This document shows positions 1 to 8,549 of a DNA stretch of 22,610 nucleotides, piece after piece. The stretch spans positions 1-22,610 of the forward strand of contig SKGZ01000136.1 of assembly GCA_007117175.1 (NCBI GenBank), read 5' to 3'. The notes below the pieces were generated by a model, which did no database searches, was not told the origin of the DNA, and saw nothing but the letters and a program-made list of their open reading frames with translations. Both the position numbers and the translations under genes were made by a program. Every line of letters begins with the position of its first letter. The first letter of the stretch is position 1. The DNA is from Bacteriovoracales bacterium (GTDB lineage Bacteria > Bdellovibrionota > Bacteriovoracia > Bacteriovoracales > Bacteriovoracaceae).

Positions 1-1
1 A

Positions 2-916
2 TTATATGAATTCTTTGAAAATTTTGAATCTGAACACACTAAAAAAGCATACTGGACTGACATTGTCGATTTTTTAAATTTTTGCCAAGAACATCTTCAC
101 ATTAGGCAATACCAAATGATTGAGAGATTCCATGTCATCTCCTTTAAAAACTGGCTTACAAATCTTGATCGTGCTCCAAAGACAATTAATCGTAAATTAG
201 CAGCCAACTCTAGTTTTTTTGCATTTTTAGTGGAAAAGAATATATGTCATTTCAATCCTTTTGATTGCATTAGAAGACCTAAGCAGGTCTGTCGCAATCA
301 TACTCAAGACTTGCAAGATGAAAATGTGGAAAAACTATTAGCAGTCTGCCAGCAAATGCAAGGAGCAAGTGCCCCACTCCACAGTGCCATCATCTATCTA
401 CTGTTTTTTACAGGGATACGTAAAAATGAATTAATAGAACTTAAACGAAAAGATTTCTATCTTGAAGACAATGGCCACTATTGGATTCAGATTAAGGCCA
501 AAGGCGGCAAATATCTGCAAAAAATAGTTCCCCAAGTCTGTGCTGATCAGATCCTAAACTACCTTGATTGGTGCCGACAAAATCAACAGCAAAGACAAGA
601 ACAAGACTGGTTGTTTCAACCTACTCGCAACCCATTAAATGGCAATCTCAATAAACCTTTAAATCCTAAGAGTGTGGATTATATCTTGTCACGAGCTTGT
701 CAAAAAGCTGGTCTCTCAACAAAAATCTCTCCCCATTCCGCTAGGGCCACCTATATTGGTTCTGCTTTAGATGGAGGCATGGATCTCTACAAACTAGCTC
801 AGGATGTGGGTCATAGTAGCGTTAAGACTACAGAAGATTATAATAAGCGGCGTAGACGAGTTAAGGATAGTGCTGTTTTCCATCTGGGCTATGGTCAAAG
901 AAAAAAAACGGCTTAA
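2..916 (+). CDS. Tyrosine site-specific recombinase/integrase, 5' end outside the window
   Basis: The frame is open from base 2 with no start needed. The residues before the first ATG (116) look like the SAM-like core-binding domain of an integrase (for example HTKKAYWTDIVDFLNFC), so the gene starts upstream and ATG 116 is internal. The C-terminal catalytic domain has the full set of residues: Arg in FTGIRKNEL, Lys in KAKGGKYLQ, HxxR in SPHSARATY, His in DVGHSSVKTTE and the Tyr nucleophile in TEDYNKR. These proteins cut and rejoin DNA at specific sites through a 3'-phosphotyrosine intermediate. The basic RRRR tail followed by DSAVFHLGYG is unlike XerC/XerD and more like mobile-element or plasmid integrases. 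Whether it is a chromosomal resolvase or serves an element to the left cannot be decided here. It ends 46 bases before ileS. Confidence 0.9.
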   Translation, partial: LYEFFENFESEHTKKAYWTDIVDFLNFCQEHLHIRQYQMIERFHVISFKNWLTNLDRAPKTINRKLAANSSFFAFLVEKNICHFNPFDCIRRPKQVCRNHTQDLQDENVEKLLAVCQQMQGASAPLHSAIIYLLFFTGIRKNELIELKRKDFYLEDNGHYWIQIKAKGGKYLQKIVPQVCADQILNYLDWCRQNQQQRQEQDWLFQPTRNPLNGNLNKPLNPKSVDYILSRACQKAGLSTKISPHSARATYIGSALDGGMDLYKLAQDVGHSSVKTTEDYNKRRRRVKDSAVFHLGYGQRKKTA

Positions 917-962
917 AAACTCAGCCTTGCCCACTGCCTAACAATCAAGTTAAAATGAGCAA

Positions 963-3900
963 ATGAACAATATAAACCAGCCTCTCAATAATTTCAGTTT
1001 TCCAGAAGAAGAGTTAAAAATTCTACACTGGTGGCAAGAGAATCAAATTTTTCAAAAAAGTTTAGTGCAAAATAAAGAAAGCAAGCCATACATATTCTAT
1101 GATGGCCCTCCATTTGCCACCGGATTACCTCATCATGGTCATCTGGTGGGATCAACTCTTAAAGATATTATCCCACGTTATTTTACCATGAAAGGGTATT
1201 ATGTTCAGCGCCGCTTTGGGTGGGACTGCCATGGTCTTCCCATTGAACATGAAATTGATAAAGCGCTTAAGATGTCCTCACACGATGCAGTTAAAAAATT
1301 AGGAATTGCTGGCTATAACAATCAATGTCGGGCAATTGTTCAGAAATACACCAGCCAGTGGAGAGAAACAATTAACCGTATTGGCCGCTGGGTAGACTTT
1401 GAAAATGATTACAAAACAATGGATGTCACCTTTATGGAGTCCGTTTGGTGGGTTTTTCAACAATTATGGAACAAGGGACTTATTTACCAGTCCACTAAGG
1501 TTATGCCTTTTTCAACAGCACTTGAAACCGTTTTGTCTAATTTTGAAGCTGGATCAAATTACCAAATGGTACAAGATCCTGCCATTAGTGTTTTATTTAA
1601 ATTGAATGACTCAGATGAATACCTTTGCGCCTGGACAACAACGCCTTGGACGTTACCATCAAACTTAGGTCTTTGTGTCAATCAAAACATTACCTACCTA
1701 AAGGTTAAAGATCAAAAACAAAGAGTTCTTATTATCGCAAAGGATCGCTTCGAATACTATCAAAAGAAACTAAACTTAGAACAGATAGAAGAGATTTCTG
1801 GAAGCCAATTAGTTGGCAAAAAATACACCCCTCTTTTTAATTTTTTCCAGCAACTCTCAAAAGAAGGTGCTTTTCAAGTTCACCATGATGACTATGTCAG
1901 CACTGAGAGTGGGACAGGGATTGTCCATCTTGCTCCTTCCTTTGGAGAAGATGACGAAAGAGTCATCAAGGCTAATCAAGTGACTGCCAATGTTTGCCCT
2001 GTGGACTCGAGAGGTCGCTTCACAGAAGAAGTGGGTCCCTATCAAGGTCAATATGTTAAAGACGCTGATAAAAAAATTATTCATGATTTGAAAGAAAGCG
2101 GGGCACTGCTAGAACAATCAACGATTGATCACTCTTATCCTCTTTGCCCTCGATCTCAAACACCACTGATTTATAAGGCAATACCCTCTTGGTATGTCAA
2201 TGTAGAGTCGATTAAAAGTGATCTGCTTGCTGCTAATGAACAAATTCATTGGGTTCCTGAACATTTAAAAAAAGGTCGTTTTGGAAATTGGCTAGCAGGA
2301 GCTCGAGACTGGGCGATTTCACGGAATAGGATTTGGGGTACTCCCATTCCACTTTGGTATAATAGTGAAACTGAAAAATATATTTGCATTGGTTCGCGAG
2401 AGGAATTAGAAAAATATACCGGCAAGAAGCTTAATGACCTCCACCGTGAGTTTGTAGATGAGTTAGAGTTTGAAATTCCAGGAGAAGAAGGTCGCTACCG
2501 AAGAGTAAGTGAAGTGCTCGACTGCTGGTTTGAATCTGGTTCTATGCCCTATGCTCAACTGCACTATCCCTTTGAGAATAAAGATCTTTTTCAAAAAGCA
2601 TTTCCTGCAGAGTTTATTGCTGAAGGTCTTGATCAAACCAGAGGCTGGTTTTATACTTTGACAATTCTCAGCGCTGCCCTTCACCAAAAACCAGCATTTA
2701 AAAATGTGATTGTCAATGGTCTCGTTTTAGCTGCTGATGGGAAAAAAATGTCTAAGAGCCTTCGCAATTATACTGCTCCAGATGAGCTTATGAAAAACTA
2801 TGGAGCAGATGCTCTGAGAATCTTCCTCATCAATTCTGGCCTAGTACGAGGAGAAGATTTAAAATTCAGTGATGAAGGCGTCAAGGAAATGGTTCGAAAA
2901 GTTTTACTGCCTTGGTATAACTCCTTTCGCTTCTTTTATACTTATACTCAAACAGACCAATGGCAAACTGAAGAAAAAAGCTTGCAAGAAGCACCAAAGC
3001 ATATTCTAGACCAATGGATCCTATCGGAATTACAAACATTAACTAATACTGTGAACCAGCAAATGCAGCAATATAAGCTGTATAATGTTATTCCAGCACT
3101 TTTTCGTTTCATCGATCAACTTACCAACTGGTATATTCGGCTTAATCGAAAAAGATTTTGGTCGGAAGGCAACGTGAATAATCAAGATAAAATGCAAGCT
3201 TACCGAACACTTTATCAAACCCTAGAAAAACTTTCATTATTAATGGCCCCTTTTACTCCCTTCTTATCAGAGACCCTTTATCTCCAGTTAAAAGGTTTAC
3301 GGAAAGACTGCGAAAAAATGCCTCAATCGGTGCACCTTTGCACATTTCCTGAAGAAAGTCATGCTACAGTTAATCCCAAACTAGAAAAAGCTGTCCACCT
3401 AATGCAGCAAGTGATTTTACTAGGAAGACAAAAAAGAGTGCAAGAACAAGTTAAAGTAAAAATCCCTCTGCCTAAACTTAAAATCATCCATAGAGACTCA
3501 AGTTTTCTAGAGCTTATTAAGGATCTAGAAGAAAATATTAAGATTGAGCTCAATGTAAAAGAGATTGAATACGACACCGCAGAGTTCAATTATATAAAAC
3601 TTTACGCCAAGCCTAACTCTCCCCTGCTTGGTAAAAAATTTGGTAAAAAATTTAGAGATATTGCTAAAGGAGTCCAAAGCCTTAATTCAGAACAGTTAAA
3701 AGAATTTGAAACAAACAAAGAGCTTAGCATAGAGGGAGAAACGATCTCTCTAGACGAAGTTTTTATTTATAGAGACCCCCTTCCCAATACCCAAGCAATG
3801 GCCAATGCAGATATCACAATTGATCTTAACTGCCAACTCGATCAACAATTAATCAATGAAGGCATGGCAAGAGAAGTTATTAACAGAATCCAAAAGACAA

Positions 3901-4103
3901 GAAAAGAAGATGATCTTAACGTCTCAGAAAGAATATCTATTGTCATTCATACAAGTCCAGAGTTGCAACAGGTCATCGAAGATTTTTGGAGTTTAATTTC
4001 CAAGGAAACACTGGCCTTATCCTTTTCTTTTTCAAATAAAAAGCAGCAACATCAATTGGAGATTGATGACCAACCATTTGAAATCTCCATTACAGTCAAA
4101 TGA
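963..4103 (+). CDS. ileS: Isoleucyl-tRNA synthetase, type 2
   Basis: Charges tRNA-Ile with isoleucine in the cytoplasm. The 1046-residue length is normal. The class I signature is HHGH (57-60, in FATGLPHHGHL), and KMSKS is at 595-599. The editing (CP1) domain shows WTTTPWTLPSN and GTGIVHLAPSFGEDDE. Eukaryote-like stretches such as GWDCHGLPIEHEID place it in the IleS2 branch rather than the IleS1 branch of E. coli. IleS2 enzymes are generally less sensitive to mupirocin. The rearranged GxHH signature reported for hyper-resistant IleS2 is absent, because the canonical HxGH order is kept. ATG 963 has no clear Shine-Dalgarno sequence. A TAAAAT box lies at 951-956, so initiation may be leaderless. 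The next gene starts inside its stop codon (ATGA). Confidence 0.96.
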   Translation: MNNINQPLNNFSFPEEELKILHWWQENQIFQKSLVQNKESKPYIFYDGPPFATGLPHHGHLVGSTLKDIIPRYFTMKGYYVQRRFGWDCHGLPIEHEIDKALKMSSHDAVKKLGIAGYNNQCRAIVQKYTSQWRETINRIGRWVDFENDYKTMDVTFMESVWWVFQQLWNKGLIYQSTKVMPFSTALETVLSNFEAGSNYQMVQDPAISVLFKLNDSDEYLCAWTTTPWTLPSNLGLCVNQNITYLKVKDQKQRVLIIAKDRFEYYQKKLNLEQIEEISGSQLVGKKYTPLFNFFQQLSKEGAFQVHHDDYVSTESGTGIVHLAPSFGEDDERVIKANQVTANVCPVDSRGRFTEEVGPYQGQYVKDADKKIIHDLKESGALLEQSTIDHSYPLCPRSQTPLIYKAIPSWYVNVESIKSDLLAANEQIHWVPEHLKKGRFGNWLAGARDWAISRNRIWGTPIPLWYNSETEKYICIGSREELEKYTGKKLNDLHREFVDELEFEIPGEEGRYRRVSEVLDCWFESGSMPYAQLHYPFENKDLFQKAFPAEFIAEGLDQTRGWFYTLTILSAALHQKPAFKNVIVNGLVLAADGKKMSKSLRNYTAPDELMKNYGADALRIFLINSGLVRGEDLKFSDEGVKEMVRKVLLPWYNSFRFFYTYTQTDQWQTEEKSLQEAPKHILDQWILSELQTLTNTVNQQMQQYKLYNVIPALFRFIDQLTNWYIRLNRKRFWSEGNVNNQDKMQAYRTLYQTLEKLSLLMAPFTPFLSETLYLQLKGLRKDCEKMPQSVHLCTFPEESHATVNPKLEKAVHLMQQVILLGRQKRVQEQVKVKIPLPKLKIIHRDSSFLELIKDLEENIKIELNVKEIEYDTAEFNYIKLYAKPNSPLLGKKFGKKFRDIAKGVQSLNSEQLKEFETNKELSIEGETISLDEVFIYRDPLPNTQAMANADITIDLNCQLDQQLINEGMAREVINRIQKTRKEDDLNVSERISIVIHTSPELQQVIEDFWSLISKETLALSFSFSNKKQQHQLEIDDQPFEISITVK

Positions 4104-4906
4104 GATTCTTAGTAAGTGTATATCTGCTCTCTAGTGCTATTTATACATGGACTCTTGAACCTAAGGAGTCTTTTCATGAAAATCAATATCAACACAAACT
4201 AGTCTCAAAACAAATAGAAGCTATTTTTGATAATTACTTTTTATTACTTGACTTACTTAAAACGGAGTCATTCGTTGAAAAAAAACTCACCAACCTTTTT
4301 CGTGACTTTCTTGAGAAAAATCACGCAATGCATTGGCACTGCCAAAGAAAGAAAAGTAAAGATGATTGCACCCAAGTTATTGAGCAACTCTCTAAAGTCA
4401 CTTTTGAGTTAGATATAGCCTTTCTCCATTTTTTAGCACAAAGTCTTCAAAAAGATAATTTTCGTCCCAACTTGATCTATTATCGCTCTTTTCCTCTTCT
4501 TTCTCTTAACTTAATGTCTCTTTATCAAAAAACATTGCATGCATTACATCTCAAAAACACAGATCAAATCTTTGATGCTGCAATCACGTTGAGTTATGAT
4601 AGCGTTAAAATCAAGTCTCAAATTAAGTATTTTTACAAAGGATTAGTGCAATCTCAAAAAATTATTTTTATAGATCTTTTTTGGGATTTTTTTGTCAATG
4701 ACTTTCTTTCCTACTCATCTGCAGAATTTGATCATAAGGGTTTCATCAACAAGCTCGATAAAAGTAATAAAATCTTAAATGACCTTAATTACACCTGTGA
4801 CAAACTGCTTAAAGAAAATCAAACCTCCGAAAGTAACCCTATTTGTAAGTCACTTATGAGGCAATGGAACAGTATCCTAAAAATTGTTCTTAAAAGAAGC
4901 AATTAG
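4100..4906 (+). CDS. Secreted protein of unknown function
   Basis: I do not recognise a family. The 268 residues start with a short signal-peptide-like stretch (MRFLVSVYLLSSAIYTWT), after which the protein is rich in Lys, Leu, Asn and Phe and looks mainly helical. There is a cysteine-containing patch (HWHCQRKKSKDDC, about 78-90) and two further Cys near the C-terminus (YTCDK and NPICKSL), so disulfides in the periplasm are possible. The ATG overlaps the ileS stop (ATGA), which suggests translational coupling to ileS. It ends convergently against the E2 gene, and the two stop codons share two bases, so there is no room for a terminator between them. Confidence that it is a gene is fair; function is unknown. 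Confidence 0.75.
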   Translation: MRFLVSVYLLSSAIYTWTLEPKESFHENQYQHKLVSKQIEAIFDNYFLLLDLLKTESFVEKKLTNLFRDFLEKNHAMHWHCQRKKSKDDCTQVIEQLSKVTFELDIAFLHFLAQSLQKDNFRPNLIYYRSFPLLSLNLMSLYQKTLHALHLKNTDQIFDAAITLSYDSVKIKSQIKYFYKGLVQSQKIIFIDLFWDFFVNDFLSYSSAEFDHKGFINKLDKSNKILNDLNYTCDKLLKENQTSESNPICKSLMRQWNSILKIVLKRSN

Positions 4907-6165
4907 AAAAGGTCTTGCGGCTTCATTTCATGCAGGTGCTTAATCACCGCATTCAAGAAAAGTCCACCCAGTTCGCCATCCACTAGTCGATGATCATAAG
5001 TATGAGTCCCATACATCATACTTCTCACCGCGATTGAATCATCTTTCATCACCACTACTCTTTTCTGGATGACTCCAGCGGCAAAAATTCCGACCTGAGG
5101 TTGTAAAATAACAGGGGTGGCCATAATTGTTCCAAAACTACCGACATTAGTGAAAGTAAAAGTTCCACCTGATAATTCATCCATGGAAAGTTTCTTGGCC
5201 CTTGCTTTATGTGCTAACTCATTGATTGCGCGACAAAGTCCTAGCATATTGTAATTATCTGCTTGCTTGATCACTGGCACAACAAGCCCATTTCCAGCAA
5301 CGGCAACAGCACACCCTAAATTAATATCTTTCTTTAAGACAATATTATCTCCATCAATTGAGGCATTCACCATGGGATAATCCTTAAGGGCCATCACTAA
5401 TGCTCTCATAATAAATGGAGTATAGGTCAGTTTAAAGCCTTCTTGTTTGAAAAACTCATCTTTAAAGCTTTCTCTAAATTTCACTAAATGTGACATATCC
5501 ACTTCGCCAATTGAATTGACATGAGGAGAGGTTAGCTTTGATTCTGTCATATTTTTAGCAATTGCTTTTCTCATGTTATCCATCTGGATAATTTCAACTC
5601 GATCAGTGCTGCTAAAAACAGGAGTCTTGGCAGGTGTGCTCTTCGACTGCTGACTTTTTTGCTCTATAAATTTCTCTAAATCCGCTTTGTTCACTCGACC
5701 TGCTGAGCCAGAGCCATCTAGCTTTTCTAACTCTGAGAGCTCAATCCCCGCCTCTTTCGCCATTTTTCGCACTAATGGTGTAAAAAATCTTCTTTCTGAA
5801 CTCTGCTGTTTTTCATTGCTTTGAGCTACTTTTTGCGACGAAGGAGGCTCAATATCTTTTTCTTCTTTTGAAGAGGAAACACTGCTACTCTCTTTTTCTT
5901 GGTTATCATCAATGGCAGCGTCCATATCATCATCAATAACTGCAATCACTTTGCCCACATCAATGGTTTCACCCTCATCATAAAGCAGTTTAACCACTTT
6001 ACCGGCAAAGGGGGAAGGAATTTCTGACTCTACTTTATCTGTGGAGATATCTAGTAAATTTTCATCAACTTCAATAGTATCACCTATTTTTTTATGCCAC
6101 TTGGTAATGGTTCCAGTGGTAATCGATTCGCCCATTTGCGGCATGACTACATCCATTTTAGACAT
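4903..6165 (-). CDS. 2-oxo acid dehydrogenase complex E2 (dihydrolipoyl acyltransferase)
   Basis: E2 is the core subunit that carries acyl groups on a lipoyl arm and passes them to CoA. The 420 residues show the standard order: a lipoyl domain at 1-78 with the lipoylated Lys44 in ISTDKVESEI, a charged Ser/Glu-rich linker at about 84-124, a peripheral-subunit-binding domain at about 126-168 (FFTPLVRKMA to GRVNKADLEKF), a second linker, and the catalytic domain with His392 and Asp396 in YDHRLVDGE. The sequence resembles the SucB/BkdB group. Without an E1 gene next to it, I cannot say whether the substrate is 2-oxoglutarate, pyruvate or branched-chain 2-oxo acids. The start is supported by AGGAG about seven bases upstream. 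It lies 17 bases after lpd in the same operon. Confidence 0.93.
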   Translation of the reverse strand: MSKMDVVMPQMGESITTGTITKWHKKIGDTIEVDENLLDISTDKVESEIPSPFAGKVVKLLYDEGETIDVGKVIAVIDDDMDAAIDDNQEKESSSVSSSKEEKDIEPPSSQKVAQSNEKQQSSERRFFTPLVRKMAKEAGIELSELEKLDGSGSAGRVNKADLEKFIEQKSQQSKSTPAKTPVFSSTDRVEIIQMDNMRKAIAKNMTESKLTSPHVNSIGEVDMSHLVKFRESFKDEFFKQEGFKLTYTPFIMRALVMALKDYPMVNASIDGDNIVLKKDINLGCAVAVAGNGLVVPVIKQADNYNMLGLCRAINELAHKARAKKLSMDELSGGTFTFTNVGSFGTIMATPVILQPQVGIFAAGVIQKRVVVMKDDSIAVRSMMYGTHTYDHRLVDGELGGLFLNAVIKHLHEMKPQDLF

Positions 6166-6182
6166 TGTACTCTCCTATCTTT

Positions 6183-7562
6183 TTAGAAATTTAATGATCT
6201 TTTTTCTGCATTCATCACTGCTTCAGACAACCACTCTCCTAATGTAGGGTGAGGGTGAACTGTAGCATAAATATCTTCACTGATTCCTTCCATTGTTCTC
6301 ATCATAACATATTCATGAATCAGTTCAGTGGCTTGCACTCCCACAATATGGGCTCCTAGCAACTCGCCATGTTTCTTTCCTGTCAGTACTTTAACAAAGC
6401 CTACCGTTTCATTGGATGCAATTGCTTTACCATTAGCACTAAAAGGTAACTTACCTACATTATAATCAATGTTTTTTTCCTTTAATGCTCTTTCGGTATA
6501 ACCAACTGATGCAACTTGAGGCTGGCAATATGTACAGCCAGGAATATTGAGAGGATCAAGAGCATGAGGCTTTTGCCCTAACATATGCTCAACTGCGATC
6601 ACTCCCTCATGACTGGCAGCATGTGCGAGCAGAGGAGGACCGCAAACATCTCCAATTGCATAAATATGAGGTGTCTCTGTTTGATAGTAAGAGTTCACTT
6701 TGATAAACCCTTTACTTTCCTTAACACCAGCCTTTTCGATCTCTAGTCCTTGAAAATTGCCAACCATTCCAACAGCAATCAAGCCCATCTCAAAATTATG
6801 CTTTTCTGTTTTTCCATTTTTCTTGATAGTAATTGTTACATCATTACCATTATTATGAGCACTCACCTCATCGAGCCCCAAGCTCAATTTTACACCATAA
6901 TCTTTATATGCTTTTTCAATTTCTTTACTAGAGTCTTCATCCTCTAAAGGCAAGAGATGATTTTGTCTCTCAAAAATATGCACATCCACACCGAAAGCGT
7001 TCCAAAAATAAGCAAATTCAACACCAATGGCTCCCGCTCCTATAATGGCAATAGACTTTGGTATTTTTTCCATTTTGATAGCTTCCCAGGCACCAATCAA
7101 GCGTTTGTTATCATGCTCTAATCCTGGAAATGTTCGGTAACGAGCCCCAGTCGCAATGACTATGCCTTTTTCAGCGCGGTATTTTTTTTGAGCAACTTTA
7201 ATTTCTCGATCACTGACAAATTGCGCTTGCCCTTTAATCACGGTAATTTTATTTTTCTTCATTAGGTAATCAACGCCTTTTGAAATTTTGTCAGCAATTT
7301 GGTTGGCCCTTTTCACCGCTTGTGCCCCATCGGTGCCCTCCAACTTCACTTTAAGGCCTAAGTCTTTAAAGTCTTTAATTTCATGAACCGCATGAGCTGA
7401 TTTCAAAACAGCTTTCGTGGGGATACAACCTTTATTCAAACAAACACCACCCAGTCGATCACTTTCAACAATGGCAACCTTGGCACCTAATTGGCTTGCT
7501 CTTATGGCCGCAACGTAACCTCCAGGTCCTGCTCCAATGACAATGATATCAAACTTTTCCAT
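6183..7562 (-). CDS. lpd: Dihydrolipoamide dehydrogenase (E3)
   Basis: A flavoenzyme that reoxidises the E2 lipoyl group with NAD+. At 459 residues it has normal length. It has the FAD-binding GAGPGG at 10-15, the redox-active disulfide Cys41/Cys46 in GGVCLNKGCIPTK, the NAD-binding GAGAIGVEFA, the second FAD motif around YAIGDVCG, and the interface catalytic His-Glu pair in HPHPTLGE (436-443). It is the first gene of the lpd-E2 operon. The ATG is preceded by AAGGA at a spacing of eight, and a promoter can be seen further upstream. An E3 can serve several complexes, so its pairing with E2 does not fix the substrate. Confidence 0.96.
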   Translation of the reverse strand: MEKFDIIVIGAGPGGYVAAIRASQLGAKVAIVESDRLGGVCLNKGCIPTKAVLKSAHAVHEIKDFKDLGLKVKLEGTDGAQAVKRANQIADKISKGVDYLMKKNKITVIKGQAQFVSDREIKVAQKKYRAEKGIVIATGARYRTFPGLEHDNKRLIGAWEAIKMEKIPKSIAIIGAGAIGVEFAYFWNAFGVDVHIFERQNHLLPLEDEDSSKEIEKAYKDYGVKLSLGLDEVSAHNNGNDVTITIKKNGKTEKHNFEMGLIAVGMVGNFQGLEIEKAGVKESKGFIKVNSYYQTETPHIYAIGDVCGPPLLAHAASHEGVIAVEHMLGQKPHALDPLNIPGCTYCQPQVASVGYTERALKEKNIDYNVGKLPFSANGKAIASNETVGFVKVLTGKKHGELLGAHIVGVQATELIHEYVMMRTMEGISEDIYATVHPHPTLGEWLSEAVMNAEKRSLNF

Positions 7563-7596
7563 TACTCATTCCTTATCACTTTTTAAAGATGGGCTA

Positions 7597-7625
7597 AGCA
7601 TAGTCATTTTTTCTGAAAATTCCAA
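7597..7625 (-). promoter_or_regulatory. Promoter for the lpd-E2 operon
   Basis: Read on the minus strand, TTGGAA (7625-7620) and TATGCT (7602-7597) are separated by exactly 17 bases. Each matches four of six bases of the sigma-70-type consensus. The predicted start is about 7590, leaving a leader of nearly 30 bases with the AAGGA ribosome site before lpd ATG 7562. Inferred by eye only. Confidence 0.5.
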
Positions 7626-7666
7626 GTTATTCTCTTTACTTGCAAAGAAGGCAAAGGTATATCCAA

Positions 7667-8548
7667 GTGGTGTTAGACTTATCGCATCAAATAAAAAAAA
7701 TTGAATCCATCGCCAAGTCAATGGAACTCAGCTCAATATTCCCCCAGGGGCTTGTAGTGCTTGACCTTGAAACCACTGGCCTGTCACCACTGGTTCACGA
7801 AATTATTGAAATAGGGGCAGTGAAAATCAATGCAAATGGTCAATGTCAGTTCTTTGAAAGTTTTGTTCGACCTGAAAAAAAAATTGAGTATGAAAATTTT
7901 CTTATTCATGGCATCAATAATCAAATGGTTGAAAAAGCAAGACCTATTTCAGCAGTTTTAAAAGAGTTTTTTGATTTTATTCAAGGCTACCCATTACTAG
8001 GACATAACCTAACAGTTGATATAGGCTTTCTCACCATGGATGCCATTAAAAATCATCTGCAGTTACCAGCATCCTCATTATTAGATTCTTGCTCCTTGGC
8101 AAGGTATGTCTTGAATAGAAGTGAACAATTGGAAAACTATAAATTATCAAGTTTATGTCAGTACTTTTCAATTGATCTTCCTTTTCACCGGGCAGTTGCT
8201 GACTCACTTGCTAGTTTCTATGTGACAGCAGAGGTTTTAAATCTTATGAGCGCAGATGAGGTTGAAAATACTCTCAATACCAAAGCCTATTTATTTCAAT
8301 GGGATCAACTCAGTCAAGAAAGTATAAAAATAAATCAAATTTCACCAATCCTACAAAGCGCATTGCTCTCTGGAGATGTCATCAAAATTAGCTATGATGG
8401 CGGTTCCCAAGGAAGAGAGCCCAGACCCATTAGACCAATTTCAATTATACCAATGCCTACCGGACTGGTTCTGTATGCAGAATGCCTAATGAGTGGCCTT
8501 AACAAGTCATTTAAAATTAAAAAAATTCTAAATTTTCAAGAAAACTAG
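7667..8548 (+). CDS. DEDDh 3'-5' exonuclease with a probable C-terminal WYL domain
   Basis: A DnaQ/PolC-type proofreading-like nuclease. All five DEDDh residues are visible: Asp and Glu in VLDLETTGLSP, Asp in GHNLTVDIGFL, and His...Asp in FHRAVADSL. After the nuclease domain (about 190 residues) is a segment of about 65 residues (ILQSALLSGDVIKISYDGG, then YAECLMSGLNKSFKIKKI) patterned like a WYL ligand-sensing domain. That assignment is inference. The start is uncertain: the frame is open from TTG 7640; GTG 7667 has AAAGG nine bases upstream and is chosen here; ATG 7721 is also possible, directly ahead of the nuclease domain. It lies one base before the next gene, so it is probably co-transcribed with it. 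It is not the main DnaQ proofreading subunit for certain; a repair or RNA role is equally open. Confidence 0.87.
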   Translation: MVLDLSHQIKKIESIAKSMELSSIFPQGLVVLDLETTGLSPLVHEIIEIGAVKINANGQCQFFESFVRPEKKIEYENFLIHGINNQMVEKARPISAVLKEFFDFIQGYPLLGHNLTVDIGFLTMDAIKNHLQLPASSLLDSCSLARYVLNRSEQLENYKLSSLCQYFSIDLPFHRAVADSLASFYVTAEVLNLMSADEVENTLNTKAYLFQWDQLSQESIKINQISPILQSALLSGDVIKISYDGGSQGREPRPIRPISIIPMPTGLVLYAECLMSGLNKSFKIKKILNFQEN

Positions 8549-8549
8549 T

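Noticed and set aside
955..966. ATG at 955 as start of ileS
   Set aside because: It is out of frame with ileS and reaches TGA after three codons.
1399..1605. Open frame of 68 codons inside ileS in another frame
   Set aside because: It is a shadow of the ileS coding sequence with no ribosome site or recognisable motif. The same applies to the antisense frames at 1857-2084, 2463-2687, 3359-3589, 15623-15871, 17017-17220, 18033-18338 and 18903-19160.
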